64,000 nucleotides of DNA from Beta vulgaris subsp. vulgaris (GCF_026745355.1 NC_079207.1:17554959-17618958), one strand, 5' to 3'; numbered from the stretch's first letter, positions 47,989-59,188 are shown. Numbers and translations are program-made. Notes: a model not told the origin generated them from the letters alone.

Positions 47989-48621
47989 GTAACGTCTACT
48001 GCTAACACCCGCATTCCCCTTCAAAGTATGTTTTATGATCATGATTAATATTATGTTTTATATATGGATTGCGGGATCGAAATGAAATGTTTTATGATGG
48101 TTATGATGATATGATGCTATGAAATGATGATGATGAAATTAATAATATAATTGTTCGCGATGATGATGATATGCTTAAAACCAATGAAACATGATAAATT
48201 CAAGTGAAAGACGGTTCTTGGCAAGTATTCTGTTATCCCGGGTCGCGCACGTACCTTCCGGCCGGTTAACCACCTTCCGTTTAGTGAGGGCTATTGTCCT
48301 CGGGTGGCACCGCGCAATCTGGGCAAATAACACCACCTTTCATTTAGTGAGGGCTTTTGTCCTCGGGTGGCTGCCTTCCGTTTATGATGTTATGATATTT
48401 TGGGGAGACGTCCCTTCCGTTGTACTAGCCAAGTTACCAAAAAAATATAACGATGAGATGAACATGATAAAGAAGATAATGTAACATGATATGATATGTT
48501 TGTGAAATGTTTTACTTATTCTATTCTCCCTTTTTTAACTAAAATGATGTGAAATGAATTTACGATGTTAGAGTAGTATGTTACTGAGCCTCGGCTCACG
48601 ACGTTTTGTTTTATGTTTTAG
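47989..48621 (+). other. Intron-like block shared with element N
   Basis: Bounded by GAG|GTAACG and TTTTAG|GTACCG. It closely matches 29009-29648, including the paired 38-nt hairpins at 48270-48307 and 48333-48370. Confidence 0.55.
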
Positions 48622-48927
48622 GTACCGATGGTGATAACGGGATGGCGTAGCAGTGAGGATTTAATTAATATCTAGATTATCTAGACTCTCATGGTTTTAA
48701 TTTAAGTTTATGTCAAAACTCTGATTAGTAACTAAGTTTTATTAATTAAGACTAATGTTGGACCTATATTATGCTTCATGTTATGAATGTTTAAGTTTAT
48801 GATTTTATGTTGCCTTGTATTTTCCTTATGGAAAGTACGGCGGTAACGCACCGACTATCTAGGTTCCGCTGCTAATAATCGATTAATTAACTTAACAACG
48901 ATGATTAGAGGTCGGGGCGTTACAGGT

Positions 48928-48939
48928 TGGTATCAGAGC
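48928..48939 (+). promoter_or_regulatory. Primer-binding site (Tekay element)
   Basis: TGGTATCAGAGC, complementary to initiator tRNA-Met, three bases after the LTR. Confidence 0.95.
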
Positions 48940-49215
48940 AACGGTTCTCGATGCCTCAAGTAAAATCTCAAAGGTTTTACTTAAATTAGCAAATAAATGG
49001 TAAAGTAATCTAGTAAAACGAGAGTCATCACCATAAGTATAGGGTTCATAAATATAATAAGATGAATAATAAATGGTGTAGTTAGTAAGTGTTTGAAAAT
49101 GAAAATGAGTGTGAGTGTTAGGATCGGGGAAGGGAATATTTTTATATTATTTTTACGATGACGTCTGTGCCTCGCTTAACATGTTATGCACATGGAATAT
49201 GTGATGTTTTAGAAC

Positions 49216-50290
49216 ATGGCAACAAGTGGAAGTGGACCTACTAATGGAGGAAGTGGAACCCATGGGCCCGAAGTCACACTTGAAGAAATGAGGCAAAGGC
49301 TAGATACCTTGCGAAGTGACCCTGTTTTCGAAGAAACGACTGAAAATGCTAACAGAAATCAGGTGGATATGATGAAGCTGATGATGGAATTCTTGCAAGG
49401 AAACCGACCAAGGGCCAAGACGGAGCAGGAAGAATGCTCCAATATGTTCAAAAGGTTTTCTGCTCACAAGCCGCCTACTTATGATGGAAAGCCTGACCCC
49501 ACGAGTTTGAGGAATGGTTGAATGGCATGGAGAAACTCTTTGATGCCACCCAGTGTCCGACAAGTGGAAAGTTAACTTTGCTGTATTCTACTTAAAAGGG
49601 CAAGCTGATCTGTGGTGGAAGACTGCTAGAGAGATGCAGAATCAACCTGGATTTGGATGGGAAGGTTTAAAGGAGGCTATGAGAAACCAGTTTTACCCTC
49701 AGTCTCTGCAACTCCAGATGGAATCTGAGTTTATCCATCTGAGGCAAAGGGGTATGTCAGTTCTGGAATATGCTGTGAAGTTCAATGAGTTAGCTCGATT
49801 TGCTCCTGATCTGGTGTCTACGGATCGTCAAAGGATGAATCGATTTGAAGGAGGTTTGAACCTGGATCTTCAAGAAAGGCTGTGCTGCAAATATGAGTAA
49901 GTCTTATCAAGAGCTATATGACCGGGCTATCAATGTTGAAAGGAAAATGAAGCTGCGAAAGGAAGTGTATGAGGGTGGAAAAAGAAAAGCTAAATCTCAT
50001 GAAAGCCACTCCAACAACAACTTCAACAAAAAGCCAAACACGGGATATTCGGGAAACGATCAGAAGCAAATTCCTCGATGCAACAAATGCGGAAGACAAG
50101 GCCACATGACGAATGAATGTCGTAGGGAAGTGATCAGTGTTATCGATGTGGTAAACCAGGTCATATGATTAAAAATTGTCCAATTCCAGATTGGCGAAGT
50201 GGAAATGTTGCGAATCATGGTCAAAGAAACGGCCAGAACTCTGGCTATGGTGGAAATGCAGGCAACGCAAATAAGAACCCTCCACGTGGA
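49216..50290 (+). pseudogene. Chromovirus gag
   Basis: The capsid/nucleocapsid precursor starts at ATG 49216. The capsid core includes WKVNFAVFYLKGQADLWW near 49562-49615 and LRQRGMSVLEYAVKFNELARF near 49740-49802. Two CCHC zinc knuckles follow: CNKCGRQGHMTNEC (50079-50120) and CYRCGKPGHMIKNC (50138-50179), in different frames. Frameshifts lie near 49511-49553, 49890 and 50125. Two knuckles are unusual relative to one, but occur in some gypsy gags. Confidence 0.93.
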
Positions 50291-50760
50291 CCCCCGCAGG
50301 CTGGAAGAGTCTTTATGATGCAGCGTGATGAAGCAGAGGCAGATGATACTGTCATTACTGGTACTTTTCCTGTCAACTCTGTACCTGCTTATGTCCTTTT
50401 CGATTCTGGAGCTTCCCATTCGTTTATATCTAGTGCATTTTCTAGAAGCTTGAATGCAAAACCATGCTCTGAATTCTCTGCCATGTCTGTCACCATCCCT
50501 AATGGTGAATCCATCTTATGTGATGTCATGTATAGAAATTGTCCTATTCTTATAGGGGATGTGAATTTCAAGTAGACCTCATTCAATTTGAATTAACCGA
50601 CTTTGATGTGATATTGGGAATGAATTGGTTGTTGAAGTACAAAGCCGACATGAATTGCCTTAACCATGAAATAACCTTAGGATGCCAAATGGGTGTAAGG
50701 TTTCTTATCGAAGAAGAAAAGTCCAACCCAAACCTGAAATCATCTCAAGCTTGAAAGCCT
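50291..50760 (+). pseudogene. Chromovirus aspartic protease
   Basis: The retropepsin-type active site DSGASHSFIS lies at 50403-50432 after a linker (FMMQRDEAEADD). A downstream DVILGMNWL block (50605-50631) is the C-terminal flap/dimer region. A frameshift near 50565 separates the two. Confidence 0.92.
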
Positions 50761-50859
50761 TCAAGTTACTTTCAAAGGGTCATTAGGATACCTATGTAGT
50801 GTGGTAGACCTAACCAAACCTGAACCCTCGTTATCCGATATTCCATAGTTTGTGAGTAC

Positions 50860-51660
50860 CCTGATGTATTTCCGGAAGAGATACCTGGCATGCCACCAGA
50901 AAGAGAAATAGATTTCAGCATTGACCTCGTTCCTGGATCTGCTCCTATCTCCAAGGCACCTTATCGAATGGCACCTGCTGAGTTACAAGAACTGAAAAAG
51001 CAACTAGATGAATTACTCGTGAAGGGGTATATTCGACCTAGTGTGTCGCCATGGGGTGCACCAGTTCTATTTGTCAAGAAGAAAGATGGAAGCATGAGGT
51101 TGTGCATTGATTATCGAGAGTTGAACAAGATCACCATCAAGAATAAATATCCATTGCCTCGTATTGATGATCTTTTCGACCAACTTCGAGGTGCAACTAT
51201 CTTCTCGAAGATTGATTTAAGATCTGGATATCATCAACTCCGCATAAAGCCAGAAGATATTTCAAAAACTGCTTTCAGGACCCGATATGGTCATTATGAA
51301 TTACAGTAATGCCATTTGGGTTAACCAATGCCCCTGCTGTCTTCATGGATCTGATGAACCGAGTATTTAAATCATACCTCGATAAGTTTGTGGTTGTATT
51401 CATCGATGATATCTTGGTGTTTTCAAGAAACTTGATTGAGCATGAAGAACATTTGAGGAAGGTGTTAGAAGTGTTGAGAGAAAGGAAGTTGTATGCGAAG
51501 TTGAAGAAATGTGAGTTCTGGTTGAAAGAAGTTGCCTTTCTAGGGCACATCATTTCAGATACTGGAGTCTCGGTTGATCCACAAAAGATAAGAGCTATCA
51601 TGGAATGGCCTAGACCCACTAATGTTCCTGAAGTTCGGAGTTTCATGGGTTTAGCTGGAT
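50860..51660 (+). pseudogene. Chromovirus reverse transcriptase
   Basis: Ty3-type RT with all landmarks: a [17 protein letters not shown] block, [27 protein letters not shown], and the catalytic box FIDD at 51399-51410. A one-base loss near 51302 (GHYEL region) breaks the frame just before MPFGLTN. Otherwise the domain is complete. Confidence 0.96.
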
Positions 51661-52200
51661 ATTATAGAAGATTTGTCCAAGATTTCTCCAAGATAGCCAT
51701 GCCTATAACGCGATTGGTAAAGAAGACGGTTAAGTTTTTATGGAGTGATGAATGTGAAGCAGCTTTTCAAGAGTTGAAGAAGCGTCTCACCACTGCTCCT
51801 GTTCTTACTATCCCTTCGGGAACTGATGGATTTGTTGTGTACAGCGATGCCTCTAAGCATGGATTAGGGAGTGTGTTGATGCAGAACAGATAAAGTTATA
51901 GCATATGCTTCCCGTCAACTCAAGCCTCATGAACAAAACTACCCAACCCATGACCTTGAACTAGCCGCAGTTGTGTTTGCTCTCAAAATATGGAGACACT
52001 ACTCTATGGTGTTCCGTGTAAGATCTTCACCGACCACAAAAGCCTTAAATACATTTTTACCCAAAAGGAATTGAACTTGAGGCAGCGTAGATGGCTTGAA
52101 CTCCTAAAAGATTATGATGTCGAGATCCTATATCACCCAGGCAAAGCTAATGTCGTAGCTGATGCTTTAAGCCGCAAATCCTACCTAAACACAACCTTAA
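51661..52200 (+). pseudogene. Chromovirus RNase H
   Basis: Begins after [15 protein letters not shown] with [20 protein letters not shown] (Asp of the active site near 51843). It includes [21 protein letters not shown] in another frame near 51908-51970 and [10 protein letters not shown] (52027-52056). It ends near [20 protein letters not shown], then ADALSRK. A frameshift lies near 51890 and one near 51990. Confidence 0.92.
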
Positions 52201-52399
52201 CCTTGCCGAGAGAAATCAATGATGATTTGATGAAGATGAAAGTGGAGATCATGCAACCGAAAATAGAAGCACAATTGTATGCATTGGAGTTGAGGCCGAC
52301 TTTGTTGGAAGAAATAAAAGAGGCGCAAGATGGAGACTTGGAGTTGCAAAAGATAAAGAGTGATGTGAAGAAGGGAAAATCACCGGGATTCGTGATCCA

Positions 52400-53344
52400 A
52401 GATGATGGCACGTTGAGATTTCAGGTAGAACATGTGTTCCAGATAAGGAGGCATTGAAAAAGAGAATTCTGGAAGAAGCTCACAACAGTCCTTTTTCTAT
52501 TCACCCTGGAGGAAACAAGTTATACAAAGATCTGAAACAAATTTTTGGTGGAGTAATATGAAGCAGGATGTTGCTGAATATGTGACAAGGTGTCTGACGT
52601 GCCAGAGGATCAAGATAGAGCACCAGAGACCTGCAGGATTATTGCAGCCTTTGGATGTTCCAACATGGAAATGGGATTCGATTTCTATGGATTTTATTGT
52701 TGGGTTACCACCATCATCCCGAGGTATGAATAGCATTTGGGTGATCGTGGACAGGTTGACTAAATCGGCACATTTCTTGGCGATCAGAAATAATTGGAGC
52801 CTAGACAAGCTAGCAGAGTTATATGTGAGCACGATAGTCAGATTACATGGTGTTCCAAGTTCTATTGTATCTGATCGAGACTCGAGGTTTCAAGCGAAAT
52901 TTTGGAAGGAGTTACAGAAAGCTTTTGGTACTAAACTCGATTTCAGCACCGCCTTTCACCCAGCAACCGATGGTCAAACCGAGCGAACAATTCAGACCCT
53001 CGAAGATATGCTAAGAGCATGTGTGTTGGATTTCCATGGAAGTTGGGAGAAATACTTGCCATTGGTGGAGTTTTCCTATAACAACAGCTATCAGGCTAGC
53101 ATCAAGATGGCACCATATGAAGCACTTTATGGAGAAGGTGTAGAACACCTCTTTGTTGGAGTGACATCGACGAAGCACGAATGATTGGGCCTGACTTGAT
53201 ACAAGAAACGACAGAAAAAGTACGACTTATTCAAGCTAGGATCAAGACCGCGCAAAGTAGACAAAAGAGCTATGCGGATCGTCGAAGAAGGCCACTAGAA
53301 TTTATGGTGGGTGATCATGTCTTTCTGAAAGTTTCCCTAGCAAA
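52400..53344 (+). pseudogene. Chromovirus integrase
   Basis: An HHCC zinc-binding region ([16 protein letters not shown], then CLTCQRIK) precedes the core. Catalytic residues are Asp 52690-52692 (MDF), Asp 52873-52875 (SDRDSRF) and Glu 52981-52983 (GQTERT); the last two are 35 residues apart, as expected. Frameshifts occur near 52447, 52545, 53145 and 53330. The GPY/F motif follows (RYIGPYEIL, 53380-53406). Confidence 0.95.
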
Positions 53345-53725
53345 GGTGTCATGAGATTTGGACAGTCTGGTAAGCTGAGCCCGAGGTATATTGGTCCGTA
53401 CGAAATCCTGGAGCGAGTCAATGAAGTGGCGTATCGATTAGCTTTACCCACAGACTTGGATCGAGTGCATAACGTCTTCCATATATCGATGTTGAGGAAG
53501 TATATTTCTGATCCAAGCCACGTAATTAGGCACGAGCCCTTGCAATTGAGGAACGATCTATCCTATGAAGAGAAACCGATTGAAATTCTCGATCGTAGAG
53601 AAAAGCAGCTCAGGAATAAGACAATCCATATGGTCAAAATCTTATGGGCTAACCATTCATCATCTGAGGCCACCTGGGAGGTAGAAGATCAAATGAAGGC
53701 AAGATACCCCCATCTATTTGCTTAG
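53345..53725 (+). pseudogene. Integrase C-terminus with chromodomain
   Basis: Open to TAG 53723-53725. GKLSPRYIGPYEI is the GPY/F module. Then DRVHNVFHISMLRKY leads into the chromodomain-like tail (EILDRREKQLRNKTI, VKILWANHSSSEATWE), closing at RYPHLF. This module targets insertion to particular chromatin in chromoviruses. The order and the LRNKTI/ATWE motifs fit the Tekay/Del clade. Confidence 0.93.
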
Positions 53726-53850
53726 ATGATTTGATGTAAACTTTTGTTTTGATATGTGAATGAAATACATGATTTTGAAATATGTGATTGAGCAAGTTTG
53801 ATGTTTGAATCTTCATATCATATGAGCAAGTTTCGAGGACGAAACTTATT

Positions 53851-53865
53851 CTAAGGGGGTGAGGA
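53851..53865 (+). promoter_or_regulatory. Polypurine tract (Tekay element)
   Basis: CTAAGGGGGTGAGGA immediately before the 3' LTR, preceded by TTTCGAGGACGAAAC. Confidence 0.93.
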
Positions 53866-56542
53866 TGTAATATCCCGAAAATTCAAACTTGATTAACATT
53901 AATAATTAGCTTAAATAAATTATTTAAAATTTATTTATTTACTTAATCACTTCTCTAATATATTTGAAAATAAAATAAAATCGAGTATTCAATAAAATAA
54001 GCTAAGTTAGATTGGTAACACATTAAAAGAAAGTAGGAAAAGTCACTATTTTAGTATTAGTAAAATAATTAGAAAATTTCCAAAAAAAGAAATTCACCAT
54101 CCACACAACCCATCTTCTTCCTCAAGCTCCATGACCTTGCTCCCAAGGCTTCTAGAACTCCTTGCTCCCCAAGTATACTTCACCATTAATCCACCATTAT
54201 TTTAATTGAGCTTTGTTCCTAAAATTACTATAAATAGTATGCTGATTTTACTATTCATCTCCACCCAAAAAATCAGAAAACTTTCAACACCACCACCCAA
54301 ACTCTCTGTTTTCCGGCAACCACCACCTGCCTGCCCCATCGCCGGCGCCGACCAGACGCACGCCACCATCCCCCTTCCTCCTCCACGGCCTGCGCGACAC
54401 CCCCTCTTCCTCTCCCTCACCTTTTCGCTGCCTCTCCCCTCCCTGTTCGAACTGGCTGCAGCCTCCTTGCTGCCGCGCCGCACCTGCCGCCAGCCACGTC
54501 CGCACCGCCGTCCTGCCGTCCGTCCGCTGCTGCACCGTCACCTGCTCGCCGGAGCTCCGACCCCATGCACTGCCCGTCTTCTCCTTGTTAGTTCACTTAA
54601 GTGAAGGTATATTACATACCTTTCCCTCCTTTTATTTATGAAAAAAAAACTTGAGTTATATTAGTTTAGGCTAATAGGCTTGTTAAATAATTAACTTGAC
54701 CCATTAATGTGTTGGGCTAATTAACTAAATTAATTAGATTCATAATCTTGTTTTTGTGACTTTCAAATCTACATTGTATGTAGTAGACTTAGTTACGTAT
54801 AAGTGTAGTTTTAATCTTTCAAATTCTAATATAGAAGCTTAGTATGTTTAATAAATCAAGTTGATTGGACTTAGTTAATTAACTTAATATTATAAATTCC
54901 ATAATTATAGTATAATATAGATTATGACATAATCACTAATATTACACCTTTAATATATATATAATGGGTATCTTTGGTTAATTAAGTTATAGTTCCATGT
55001 TCACATAGATATAACTTAAGTTTATGTAGTATAAAGAAATACTAATTAAGTACACTTGGATTTTTAAGTATAATATTAGTAAGCTTAATCTATAACTATG
55101 ATCCCACTTTTAGCTTGATTAAATGAATATCACTTTTTAAGTTGTAAATTAAGTAAGTCACTTATACAAGGACACTAACTTGTAGGAAATATCACTAATA
55201 TAAGTTAGAGTTTAACAATGAGTTAAATATATATCACTTTATTATTAATAGTCTAATTAAAATATGGAAGTTCTGTAACCATACCTTCAAGTCATTAAAC
55301 ATGAATTTTCATGAATCTTAGAAGTAATGGTTATTACTAATTAAATAGTTTTACATAAGTTAGTAATCAAGTTACCAAATTCAAGAAGTATAGTTTAAGT
55401 AATAAATGGTGTTAATAAGGTTTCATAACTATTAATTTCATACACACTCTAGTAATTCATAGACACATGATGGAAATGGATCATAGAGTTTAAATCTAGA
55501 ATAAAATATTAATAAGTCATCTTTTATTAATCCTTGAATAGATTAGAAAGGAAAAGGGATATTACAAGCCTCCCCCGGCTGTCAAGTATAATAATCGCGA
55601 CTCGAGGTAACGTCTACTGCTAACACCCGCATTCCCCTTCAAAGTATGTTTTATGATCATGATTAATATTATGTTTTATATATGGATTGCGGGATCGAAA
55701 TGAAATGTTTTATGATGGTTATGATGATATGATGCTATGAAATGATGATGATGAAATTAATGAATATAATTGTTCGCGTGATGATGATATGGCTTAAAAC
55801 CAATGAAACATGATAAATTCAAGTGAAAGACGGTTCTTGGCGTATTCTGTTATCCCGGGTCGCGCACGTACCTTCCGGCCGGTTAACCACCTTCCGTTTA
55901 GTGAGGGCTATTGTCCTCGGGTGGCACCGTAATCTGGGCAAATAAGCCACCTTCCGTTTAGTGAGGGCTTTTGTCCTCGGGTGGCTGCCTTCCGTTTATG
56001 ATGTTATGATGTTTTGGGGAGACGTCCCTTCCGTTGTACTAGCCAAGTTACCAAAGTAAAATATACACGATGATGAACATGATAAAGAAGATAATGTAAC
56101 ATGACATGATATGTTTGTGAAATGTTTTACTTATTCTATTCTCCCTTTTTTTAACTAAAATAATGTGAAATGAATTTACGATGTTAGAGTAGTATGTTAC
56201 TGAGCCTCGGCTCACGACGTTTTGTTTTATGTTTTAGGTACCGATGGTGATAACGGGATGGCGTAGCAGTGAGGATTTAATTAATATCTAGATTATCTAG
56301 ACTCTCATGATTTTAATTTAAGTTTATGTCAAAACTCTGATTAGTAACTAAGTTTTTATTAATTAAGACTAATGTTGGACCTATATTATGCTTCATGTTA
56401 TGAAGTGTTTAAGTTTATGATTTTATGTTGCCTTGTATTTTCCTTATGGAAAGTACGGCGGTAACGCACCGACTATCTAGGTTCCGCTGCTAATAATCGA
56501 TTAATTAACTTAACAACGATGATTAGAGGTCGGGGCGTTACA
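53866..56542 (+). mobile_element. 3' LTR of the Tekay element
   Basis: 2677 bp, TGTAATATCCCG...GGGGCGTTACA, then AATGA (56543-56547). Differences from the 5' LTR are mainly small indels; the shared block is at 55607-56237. Confidence 0.96.
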
Positions 56543-56547
56543 AATGA

Positions 56548-56939
56548 TGTGTAGTGATTGTGGGGGTATAGGGCACAATATGGAGCAGTGTAGGCAAAAG
56601 AGAATGGAAGTTGCAAAAGCTAAACTTAAACCACAAAAGAAGTGGGTGCCTAAGGGTCCGATGAAAGAGCCTTCAAGCAGTCAAGCTGATCCTAAAAAGG
56701 TGCTTGAGTCCGTGGTGGTGCCTATTCTGATATCTGGTTTAACTCCTATTGCAGAGGAACCCGAAGAAGAGGGCCAACAAGTTATACTAGAAAAGAGTGT
56801 ACATGACACCCTGGAATGGCAGCAAGTTGGGAGTAGAGAGGGTTGGGAAGTAGATGTGATACAGATGCAAGATGGGAAGGTTCTGGAGGTGACAAATGTA
56901 CAGGGTACTCAGGCTCCTAACTTGGATCCTAATGGATAG
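56548..56939 (+). pseudogene. LINE B ORF1, 3' part (CCHC zinc knuckle)
   Basis: The LINE resumes right after the target duplication. The CCHC knuckle CSDCGGIGHNMEQC occupies 56550-56591, followed by a basic stretch with KKWVPKG, an acidic middle and a TAG stop (56937-56939) after LDPNG. The homologous C-terminus in LINE A also ends PNG before its stop. The joined ORF1 would be about 470 codons, with the breaks noted for the 5' part. Confidence 0.85.
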
Positions 56940-57066
56940 AGTGGGATTTTGGAATATAAGGGGATTGAATAGCCTAAACATACATGGTGATGTTAGAAGT
57001 ATTCTAAGTCGTCATAATTGTGGGCTGTTTGGTCTCCTAGAAACTATGTATGTGATCCTGTTTTAA
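56932..57066 (+). pseudogene. LINE B ORF2, N-terminal stub
   Basis: ATG 56932 overlaps the ORF1 stop by eight bases. The 44-codon frame reads VGFWNIRGLN, then GLFGLLET, the start of an APE endonuclease, and runs into unrelated sequence with a stop at 57064-57066. The remaining ~3 kb of ORF2 is missing, so the LINE is 3'-truncated, opposite to the usual 5' truncation; a deletion or break is likely. Confidence 0.82.
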
Positions 57067-57652
57067 GTGCTTATTGATTCATGAAATTTCGCTTATAGTA
57101 CTTAAATCCCTACACAAGACATCTCGTAGATCATCAAAGTTACAATTCGATGCAATGGGCTCAGAGAAATTTGAACCACAAGCGCCTACCATCCACACCC
57201 CTATACTCCTCCCTTGAACTTACGTCTCACGATGTACAAGTTGTTCTATAGTGCATTGACAAACAGTGTCTCACAAATGAGAAGTAGCTCAAGTGATCAA
57301 GGACCATCAATCCTTCTTTTCTTTTTTTTTTTTTTTTTTTTTTTTTTGCAAATCAATCCTTCATTTTAAGGGGCAGTAACATCTAACATGGATATTCTAC
57401 ACAAAATTTTAAATTTTGGCTGATCTAACAATCAGATAAATTGGTGAAATTTCTTTTTGTGTTTAAATTTCTTGGACCTATTTGACAAAATTTTTAATGC
57501 AAAATGCATTTTTTTAAAAAACTATTTTTCTCCTCTATATTTGCTACTTAACATCACTGTCTCATAAAATTAGGGGTCATGAGCTAAAATAAATTATAGA
57601 GATTAAATTTTGTTTAGTAAATAGAAAGAGACGGAAGATTAGTGGGTTTTTT
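57067..57652. other. Spacer with poly(T) run
   Basis: Non-coding. A T-run at 57322-57347 is the only notable feature. Confidence 0.6.
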
Positions 57653-57912
57653 TAGAGGTGATCATGGGCCGGGCCAGGCCGAGTTTGGGTCAGGCCGCGA
57701 ACAAAAATGTTTTGCCCATTGGTCGGGGCGGGCCTGAATTCGGACCAAATTTTTGTGTCCAAAACCCGTTATTTCGGGCCTAAAGTAGCAGGCTTTTGCG
57801 GGCCAAAATGGGCCGGGCTAAAAAATAGACTAAAAAGTCTTTTTTGGCTTGCCCAAAGCCCGCCCAAAGCCAAAAAAAATACGGCCGGGCCGGGCCAAAA
57901 TGATCACCTCTA
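57653..57912. mobile_element. hAT-type MITE
   Basis: 260 bp, ends TAGAGGTGATCATGGGCCG and GGCCAAAATGATCACCTCTA, flanked by a perfect 8-bp duplication GGTTTTTT (57645-57652, 57913-57920). GGCCGGGCC-rich subterminal motifs dominate. An open frame inside is incidental. Confidence 0.93.
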
Positions 57913-57920
57913 GGTTTTTT

Positions 57921-58738
57921 GGAGAATAGAAGGAGAAGAAGAAAAACACCAAATATAAATTAATCTTTTCAAAATTGCATTCAACATTTCACTCGGTAAA
58001 ATTAGAAAGGAATAGTCTTTAACTGGATTCAGGTTTTCTTCTTTTTCTTTAGGCAGACAACTAATAAATTGGACCCTTATATCTTAGATCTTTGTATAGT
58101 TGCTCACCCTACACATGACCTTAGCCGCCTCTGCTACTTAAACATCCACAAACCTAACACCACAAATTGTTAGGCGTGTATACAATAAGAAAAATTGTAA
58201 TTATTTTTTCAAAAATATTGGTAATGGCTTGTTTTGCTTTTTCCAAAAATAATTGAAGGTTTCATATATATTTTTAAAGTAATGGTGTTTCAAAGTTAGG
58301 GCATTATATTATGATTTAAATCAAACTAGACCAGCAACTTAAAATCACGAATATATATATATATATATATATAGATTATAAACTTAATTTGAATCATCTA
58401 GTATGATGTAATCCATGCCTAATCTAATCTGGTTAAGGTTTAATTCAGGTTCAACTAAACATACACATCCTACTTGCAATGGCAAGGAGCCTAAGGCCTA
58501 AGGCATGGTAGGAAGGGTGGAAACATCAAGCAAGTCATAACTCAAAACAATCACCATTTAAAAAGTACGTGACTTGGAAGCACCGTTCTTACAATCTTAC
58601 TTCTTACCATAATTTACTTTTTTGGAAGCAAACTCGTGAACTAACCAAAAGCGCATTATACACTAAACAAATAATACATGTATACATTTGCATTAAAAAT
58701 ACATGACGCCATACAAATAATTTTCTCCCTTTATTATA
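57921..58738. other. Spacer, no gene seen
   Basis: AT-rich, with a (TA)n stretch at 58351-58373. Nothing else recognised. Confidence 0.6.
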
Positions 58739-59066
58739 CTTTCTTCGTTTCTTTTTAATTGTTATATTTTTTTAATTGGATTTTTTAAAACGCCATTCGA
58801 ATAATTTTCTCCCTCTATTATACTCCTTTTTATTTTTTAATTGCTATATTGTTTAGACCTTTTGAATTTAGATTATTTAACCCACCATTAAATAATACTA
58901 TTATATTTGTTTTTCTTTTTTCTATCCAAAAAAATACTAATTTTTTATTTTTCTATAATATTATACATTAAATAGATCAAAAAATGCCATCCAAAAAATT
59001 TAAAAATGACACTTTTTAAATTGTTATACTGCAACAATATAGCAACAAACAAAAAAAGGAAGGGAG
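58739..59066. mobile_element. Stowaway-like MITE (degenerate)
   Basis: The left end CTTTCTTCGTTTCTTTTTAA and right end AAAAAAAGGAAGGGAG are inverted; TA flanks both ends. A partial internal duplication of the left end (ATAATTTTCTCCCTCTATTA) is present near 58800. Confidence 0.6.
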
Positions 59067-59068
59067 TA

Positions 59069-59188
59069 AAACTATGTTTAGTTCACCTGAAATTTTCTGA
59101 TCTGAACTTATCTAATCTGATCTGAACTTATATTTTCTGATCTGATCTGATCTGAAATAAGCAAAAAGCAGGTGAACTGAATATAGCC
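59069..59188. mobile_element. Small MITE with GATCTGA repeats
   Basis: 120 bp. The left AACTATGTTTAGTTCACCTG is inverted relative to the right GGTGAACTGAATATAGCCT. The interior is TTTTCTGATCTGA repeats. It shares the TA at 59067-59068 with the preceding MITE. The right halves of related copies occur at ~2700-2820 and ~3195-3320. Confidence 0.65.

Larger units (their letters stand above)
46239..48924 (+). mobile_element. 5' LTR of a Tekay/Del-type chromovirus
   Basis: 2686 bp, TGTAATATCCCG...GGGGCGTTACA. A TATA box lies at 46601-46610. It is followed by a GC-rich region at 46690-46960 whose open frames on both strands are compositional, then AT-rich DNA and the shared intron-like block (47989-48621). 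The 3' LTR is almost identical, so the insertion looks recent. Confidence 0.96.
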
